A DNA stretch of 64,000 bases from Paenibacillus sp. MZ04-78.2. GTDB lineage: Bacteria; Bacillota; Bacilli; Paenibacillales; NBRC-103111. Shown here piece by piece: positions 59,660 to 64,000 of the stretch. Both the position numbers and the translations under genes were made by a program. The stretch lies in NCBI RefSeq assembly GCF_024213375.1, contig NZ_JANAVJ010000020.1:19843-83842 (forward strand). Direction: 5' to 3'. The notes below the pieces were generated by a model that saw only the letters and a list, made by a program, of their open reading frames with translations, was not told the DNA's origin and did not search any database. The stretch's first letter is position 1. Each line of letters opens with the position of its first letter.

Positions 59660-60724
59660 ATGAGCAAAAAGCGCCAAATCACGATCGTGGATCTGGCAGA
59701 GGCGGCCGGCGTATCGATTGCTACGGTGTCGAATGTGCTGAACCGACGGAATGTGCCGATGTCGGCCGAGACGATTCGGAAGGTGGAAGCGGCGGCGGAG
59801 CATCTCGGTTACCGCCGCAATGTGATGGCGGCCAGCCTCAGCAGCAAAAAGTCCTACGAGCTGGGGATGCTTGTACCGAGCTTCGGCGGGTATTATGGGC
59901 GTTTTGCCGAAGAGATGCAGCGCACCGCTCATCAGTACGGGTACCATCTGTCGGTATTTTCGGCGGCGGGCTTTGATCCGGAAATCGAGAAGCGTCACTT
60001 GGACGTGCTGCTGCAGCGCAGGGTAGACGGGTTGTTTTGCCACGGGTTGGCTATGTCTCAGGAAGCCACCAGACAGATCGTATCCGACGGCACCCCGCTG
60101 GTCCTGTTTAACGCTTGGGGGTGGCCGAGCGACATCGCGGCCGGCGCGGTCAATCTCGATTTTCTGGAAGGCTGTGATGCGATCGTGCGGCATTTGTACG
60201 AGCAGGGCAGTCGGAAGATGATCTACTTAGCGAAAGCAAAATCGCTTGGAACGGACCTGCAGCGCCGGATCGGTTTCCGCAACGGGCTGGACCGGCTTTC
60301 GGAATCGATCCCGTCCACGATTGTGGAGCTGGATGACGGGCTCACGATGGATGAAGCGGTGGAACAGGTTCTCGCTTTTTCGGACGGGGTACGGCCCATC
60401 GGAGTTATGGGATTCGACGATAATGTGGCGTTGGCGTTCATGTTTGCCGTGCTGCGCCATGGATACAAGGTTCCACAGGACGTGCAGATTGTCGGGGTCA
60501 ATAACGATCCGTTCACATCCGTCTGCTATCCGTCGATGACGACGATGAACATTCCTTACGACAAGCAGGCCCGGCTGGCCATCCGTTTAATGCTGGAGCA
60601 GCTAGGGGAGATCGATACGATGGCGCGGATCGATGGAACTTCCGCTCGTGTCGAGATTACCGATGCGCATGAGATTCGCGTTCCGATGCAGCTTGTCCCG
60701 CGCATGTCCACTCAGTCCGTCTGA
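59660..60724 (+). CDS. LacI-family transcriptional regulator
   Basis: A 354-residue regulator. The N-terminal helix-turn-helix reads TIVDLAEAAGVSIATVSNVL, with the hinge helix NVMAASLSSKKS, and the sugar-binding core follows from residue 65. It is probably autoregulated through the perfect palindrome 26 bases upstream and controls the GH88 gene behind it. The inducer would be a uronic acid-type sugar, by inference from that gene. GGAG precedes ATG 59660. Confidence 0.9.
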   Translation: MSKKRQITIVDLAEAAGVSIATVSNVLNRRNVPMSAETIRKVEAAAEHLGYRRNVMAASLSSKKSYELGMLVPSFGGYYGRFAEEMQRTAHQYGYHLSVFSAAGFDPEIEKRHLDVLLQRRVDGLFCHGLAMSQEATRQIVSDGTPLVLFNAWGWPSDIAAGAVNLDFLEGCDAIVRHLYEQGSRKMIYLAKAKSLGTDLQRRIGFRNGLDRLSESIPSTIVELDDGLTMDEAVEQVLAFSDGVRPIGVMGFDDNVALAFMFAVLRHGYKVPQDVQIVGVNNDPFTSVCYPSMTTMNIPYDKQARLAIRLMLEQLGEIDTMARIDGTSARVEITDAHEIRVPMQLVPRMSTQSV

Positions 60725-60784
60725 GGGGCGGCATTGGCCTTCGGGCCTTACATAGACGACAACCAGAAAAGGAGCTTGATCCTT

Positions 60785-61918
60785 ATGAGTTTATGGCAAA
60801 AGGCGATTGAAGACGCGGTTCAAAAAACAAAAGCGAACATCGGTAAATTCGCTGGTTTGTTTCCTCATGTCAGCGAGAATGGAAAATATATTTTAAACGA
60901 TAATTGCGATTGGACGGAAGGCTTCTGGTCCGGAATGCTGTGGCTTTGCTATGAGCATACCAAGGACGAAGCATTCCGCGAAGCAGCCGTGCGGAAGGTC
61001 GAAAGTTTCAAGAAACGGCTTGAAGCCCATCGGGTGCTGGACCATCACGATATCGGGTTCTTGTACTCGCTTTCCGCCAAAGCACAGTGGATTATCGAGC
61101 GGGACCCGGCTGCCAAGCAGCTAGCGCTGGAAGCGGCCGATGTGATGATGCGGCGTTGGCGTCCGAAAGGCCGTTACATCCAAGCGTGGGGACCGGAAGG
61201 CGATCCGGAGAACGGCGGACGTATCATCATCGACTGTATGATGAACCTTCCGCTGCTGTACTGGGCTTACGAGCAGACGGGCAACAAGGCGTATTTGGAC
61301 GTAGCGGTTACGCACGCCGACAAATCGCGGCGTTTCTTAGTCCGCGGGGACGATTCGTCTTACCATACGTTTTACTTCGATCAAGAAACGGGCGAGTCGC
61401 TTCGCGGGGGGACGCATCAAGGTTACCGCGATGCCTCTACATGGACCCGGGGACAGGCTTGGGGCATTTACGGGTTCGCGTTGTCTTACCGGTATACGAA
61501 AAATCCGCAGTATCTGGAAACGTCCCGCCGTATGGCGCGTTATTTCCTGGAGCGGCTGCCGGAAGACGATGTGGTGTATTGGGACTTTGATGCGCCGGTC
61601 ACCCCGGAGACGAAACGCGACAGCTCCGCGTCCGCGATCGCATCGGCTGGACTTATTGAGCTTCTGTCTCATTTGAACGCTGAGGATGCCGACCGGGCCT
61701 TCCTGGAGGACGGGCTGCACCGCTCGATGAAATCGCTGGTCGAGAATTATTCCACGATCGGACAGCCGGATGCGGAAGGGCTGCTGGAGCACGGCTCGTA
61801 CAGCGTGCGCGGCGGGTCGGCGCCGGACGATTATATGATTTGGGGCGATTATTACTACCTCGAAGCGCTGCTTCGTATGGAAAAAGGTATAACGGGCTAT
61901 TGGTACGAAAGAAGCTAG
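60785..61918 (+). CDS. Glycoside hydrolase family 88 (unsaturated glucuronyl hydrolase)
   Basis: A 377-residue cytoplasmic (alpha/alpha)6-barrel enzyme. It hydrates the double bond of unsaturated uronic acid residues left by polysaccharide lyases. The catalytic aspartates are D89 in HHDIGFLYS and D150 in RIIIDCMMNL, equivalent to D88 and D149 of Bacillus UGL; NCDWTEGFWSGMLW is also conserved. AAAGGAGC with a nine-base spacer sets ATG 60785. It is in an operon with the LacI regulator. The exact polymer is unknown. Confidence 0.88.
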   Translation: MSLWQKAIEDAVQKTKANIGKFAGLFPHVSENGKYILNDNCDWTEGFWSGMLWLCYEHTKDEAFREAAVRKVESFKKRLEAHRVLDHHDIGFLYSLSAKAQWIIERDPAAKQLALEAADVMMRRWRPKGRYIQAWGPEGDPENGGRIIIDCMMNLPLLYWAYEQTGNKAYLDVAVTHADKSRRFLVRGDDSSYHTFYFDQETGESLRGGTHQGYRDASTWTRGQAWGIYGFALSYRYTKNPQYLETSRRMARYFLERLPEDDVVYWDFDAPVTPETKRDSSASAIASAGLIELLSHLNAEDADRAFLEDGLHRSMKSLVENYSTIGQPDAEGLLEHGSYSVRGGSAPDDYMIWGDYYYLEALLRMEKGITGYWYERS

Positions 61919-61931
61919 AATGAATGAGGAG

Positions 61932-61978
61932 GCTCCCTTACGATTCGATCCGCTTAGGATGACGTAAGGGAGCTTTTT
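61932..61978 (+). terminator. Terminator of the GH88 gene
   Basis: GCTCCCTTACG (61932-61942) pairs perfectly with CGTAAGGGAGC (61963-61973), followed by TTTTT. Confidence 0.85.
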
Positions 61979-62073
61979 GGCGTGAAAGCGGGAGGCCCAT
62001 CGTGTCAATATTACAGTAGTGATTCTTTACTCATTGGGGAGAAGAGAGCAAGATTTTTCGCGAAATGACAGCG

Positions 62074-62209
62074 GTTACAATTTTGTTACAGAAATGAAAT
62101 GTTCCTGTTACGTATTTAACATGTTGGGGGTGTAATATAATAAGCAAGACCCCCTTTTTAATATATAAACCTTTGAAGACTCGCCCCGTTGGCGGGTCTC
62201 TTTTTTTAG
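62074..62209 (+). promoter_or_regulatory. GTTACA repeat array, promoter and two hairpins without an ORF
   Basis: GTTACA occurs at 62074-62079 and 62085-62090, GTTACG at 62107-62112: periods of 11 and 22 bases, as in PhoP boxes. TATAAT follows at 62136-62141. GGGGGT/ACCCCC with TTTTT (62126-62159) and AGACTCGCC/GGCGGGTCT with seven T residues (62177-62206) are tandem terminator-like hairpins. No coding sequence lies between, so a short RNA is possible. Confidence 0.4.
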
Positions 62210-62440
62210 GTTTGAGTTGGGAAAATATATTTGCAACACGGATAGATAGAGTTGAGGGACTGGAACCATGTGAGCTACAGTCTCTGAAATTTCTTATACC
62301 TACTAAAAAAATGTAAATTAGGGTAATTTAACTTGGACACAAATGAAAAAATATGTTAATTTATTGTTGTTTTCGAATTTTTAATTAAAAAATGGGAGGC
62401 GCTATTATTGGATTGATGTCATCAAGTGTTTGTGCATTTT
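62210..62440. other. AT-rich gene-less stretch
   Basis: It holds one short hairpin (GGGACTG/CAGTCTC, near 62257-62286). No ORF with a ribosome binding site is seen. Confidence 0.35.
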
Positions 62441-62461
62441 GAGCTAGTTAGAATCTAGCTC
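62441..62461 (+). other. Hairpin upstream of the leader ORF
   Basis: GAGCTAG (62441-62447) and CTAGCTC (62455-62461) form a perfect 7-bp stem, six bases before the AAGGTGA ribosome binding site of a 16-codon ORF. No T-run follows. Confidence 0.35.
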
Positions 62462-62479
62462 TAATCAAGGTGATTTAAA

Positions 62480-62530
62480 ATGCTGTGCAAAAAGACATTT
62501 AAAATTGGAAGCAGAAACAAAGATAGATAG
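62480..62530 (+). CDS. Possible 16-codon leader peptide
   Basis: AAGGTGA lies six bases before ATG 62480. The frame encodes MLCKKTFKIGSRNKDR and stops with TAG at 62528, 21 bases before the fibronectin-protein start. It is basic and short, with no repeat of one amino acid. It may be a leader that affects the downstream gene, or a chance ORF. Confidence 0.3.
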   Translation: MLCKKTFKIGSRNKDR

Positions 62531-62551
62531 ATAACTAAAAGAGGTGAAAGT

Positions 62552-64000
62552 GTGAAACGCTATTCTGTAGTTGGATTAATTTTTTTCTTGTTATTTAATA
62601 TTTTTTCCTTCGGTGCTTTTGCTGCAACAGCAACGCAAGATATTTTAATGGACGCTAAGTTCAAACTGGGGAAATCTGTTACCGATTCATCTTTGGGGGA
62701 AGTTGTTAATAGTTGGGGAAGCCACAAGGTGGTCCCGCCTCTTTCGTATATGTGGTATGAATTACCATCGGTTGCAAATGTGGTTTTTTATGAATCCTAT
62801 GGACCTTCGGATCCTGAGGGGTTTTTGTTATTTAACGAAAATGATGAAGTGATTTATAAAGGACCTGGTTCAATATCTAAATTGAAAATAAACGTTTCGG
62901 GGGTGAAAAAAGTAGCAATTTATAACAAGGAGACAAACTTTTCGAGGACGGTGAGTTTTTTCCGCTTATGGGTTACTGACGATGACTTAACTCCGCCCCC
63001 GGCTCCAAAAAATCTGCAGGTTACGCCTTTGAATGCTTCAGCTTCATTGAGTTGGGACCCTTCAGCGGCTGCCGATCTAGCTGGATACAACGTATACCAA
63101 AACGGGGTTAAGATAAACACTTCTTTAGTTGTCAACAACAGAACGACTGCGGCATCCTTGGCTAACAATACAACCTACACTTTTAAAGTAACTGCTGTAG
63201 ATAAAAGTGGAAACGAATCCTCACCTTCTAATGAGGTGAGCATCAACTTTGATACGCTTCCCCCAGCAGCACCCATCTCGCTTACAGCAGTTACCGGTTC
63301 CCTTCCGGGTACTGTGGACCTGACTTGGAAAGCAAACAGTGAAGCGGATCTTGCAGGCTACAATCTTTACCAAGATGGTGTGAAGGTAAACTCAGCACCT
63401 TTAACGACGAATTCCTATCAGGTCTCTGGCATCCAAGCAAATACGTCGTATACATTCACCGTTACGGCTGTTGATACGTCGGGAAACGAATCCGTTCATT
63501 CGGAATCAGTCGTTTATTTCAGTCGGATCGCACCTGCGAAGCCAACCCACTTGGTAGCTGTGGAGGGTAACGCAAAAGTGGATCTTTCGTGGAATGCTGT
63601 TGACAATGCAACAGGCTATAACGTGAAGCGCTCCACAAAATCGGGAGGACCATATACCACTGTAGCTGACAACATTTACGGCAACATCTATACTGACAGT
63701 GATGTAATCAATGGAACAACTTACTTCTATGTGGTCACCGCGCTTAACAAGACTGTGGAAAGCGAACCATCCAATGAAGTATCTGCGACGCCTCAAGTAT
63801 CATCTACACCGACTTTAGTTGTAAGCATTGCAGAAGAAAAGGTAAAGGTAGGTCAAGAATTTACATCGAACATCGCTCTAAAAAATGTGAAGAATATTTA
63901 TGCGGAAGATTTTACACTTAATTACTCAACTTTCGCAGCATGAAATCGGCAAACAAGCCTTGATATAACTGGGCAAAGCGGCAATCCATTGCTGAAGTTG
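62552..64000 (+). pseudogene. Fibronectin type III surface protein, interrupted in a cohesin-like domain
   Basis: The readable part is 463 residues, stopping at TGA 63941-63943. A signal peptide ending in FGAFAATA is followed by an unassigned N-terminal domain, three fibronectin type III repeats starting near residues 150, 240 and 325 (each with a Y-x-V/L-Y-x-x-G motif and a TYTFKVTAVD or related strand), and the start of a cohesin-like domain (VGQEFTSNIALKNVKN, then AEDFTLNY). After the TGA the same frame stays open to the window end and reads TSLDITGQSGNPLLKL, which looks like the end of such a domain. The middle of the domain is missing, so a deletion plus stop is likely. Confidence 0.6.

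Overview
The window looks like chromosomal DNA of a spore-forming, aerobic, Gram-positive Firmicute, most likely Paenibacillus or a close relative. The evidence is the moderate-GC genes with strong GGAGG-type ribosome binding sites and frequent TTG/GTG starts, an S-layer (SLH) protein, DnaB/DnaI helicase-loading proteins, the sporulation checkpoint protein Sda, a SpoVB/YtgP flippase, and blocks resembling the Bacillus yut/yum/yui region (NifU-like YutI, YuzB, YutJ, ErpA/YutM, YumC, NDH-2, YuiB). I saw no rRNA, tRNA, insertion sequence or CRISPR array.

Layout. 0-5.6 kb: end of ctaB, an SCO copper chaperone, an AEC transporter, a Toprim protein, an S-layer protein and an MFS transporter. 5.7-13.7 kb: small membrane proteins, a CvpA-like/transglutaminase protein, a penicillin-binding protein preceded by a possibly frameshifted coupled ORF, and a four-gene Mn/Zn ABC importer. 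13.7-24.7 kb: a TIM-barrel isomerase, asnB, a HAD phosphatase, a DUF456 protein, a flippase, a DUF2515 protein, a lipoprotein, an SPFH/ribbon-helix-helix pair and a thioredoxin-like protein. 24.9-32.3 kb: ctaA, a UbiD-family decarboxylase, a HEPN protein, an SDR, yutI, yuzB, yutJ and mqnE. 32.3-37.2 kb: erpA, then a more AT-rich accessory stretch with a headless ORF, a small XRE regulator module and sda behind a DnaA-box cluster. 37.3-45.3 kb: yumC, NDH-2 behind a Rex-type operator, hemQ, yuiB, dnaB-dnaI and trxA. 45.3-57.2 kb: uvrC, a CPBP protease overlapping it tail to tail, a c-di-AMP riboswitch in front of ktrB-ktrA and a CPA1 antiporter, a LysR regulator and sdhCAB. 57.3-59.4 kb: an AT-rich agr-like module. 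59.5-64 kb: a LacI/GH88 pair, a gene-less regulatory stretch and a broken fibronectin-III/cohesin surface protein.

How the genes fit together. Respiration dominates: heme O and heme A synthesis (ctaB, ctaA), copper delivery to cytochrome oxidase (SCO), coproheme decarboxylase (hemQ), NDH-2, succinate dehydrogenase, and menaquinone by the futalosine route (mqnE, with the UbiD protein a candidate late-step enzyme). Iron-sulfur maintenance (NifU-like, ErpA) supports these. Potassium homeostasis (ktrBA plus antiporter) sits behind a c-di-AMP riboswitch.

The most unusual item is the agr-like module at 57.2-59.4 kb. It has an AgrC-like membrane sensor with no kinase domain, AgrB, an AgrD-like peptide without a cysteine in the expected ring position, and two stand-alone LytTR proteins facing each other across a shared terminator. 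Next are the roughly 270-nt structured leader of mqnE, the two-operator XRE module, and the promoter-sized palindrome at erpA. All assignments come from reading the sequence and from family knowledge; no search was run.
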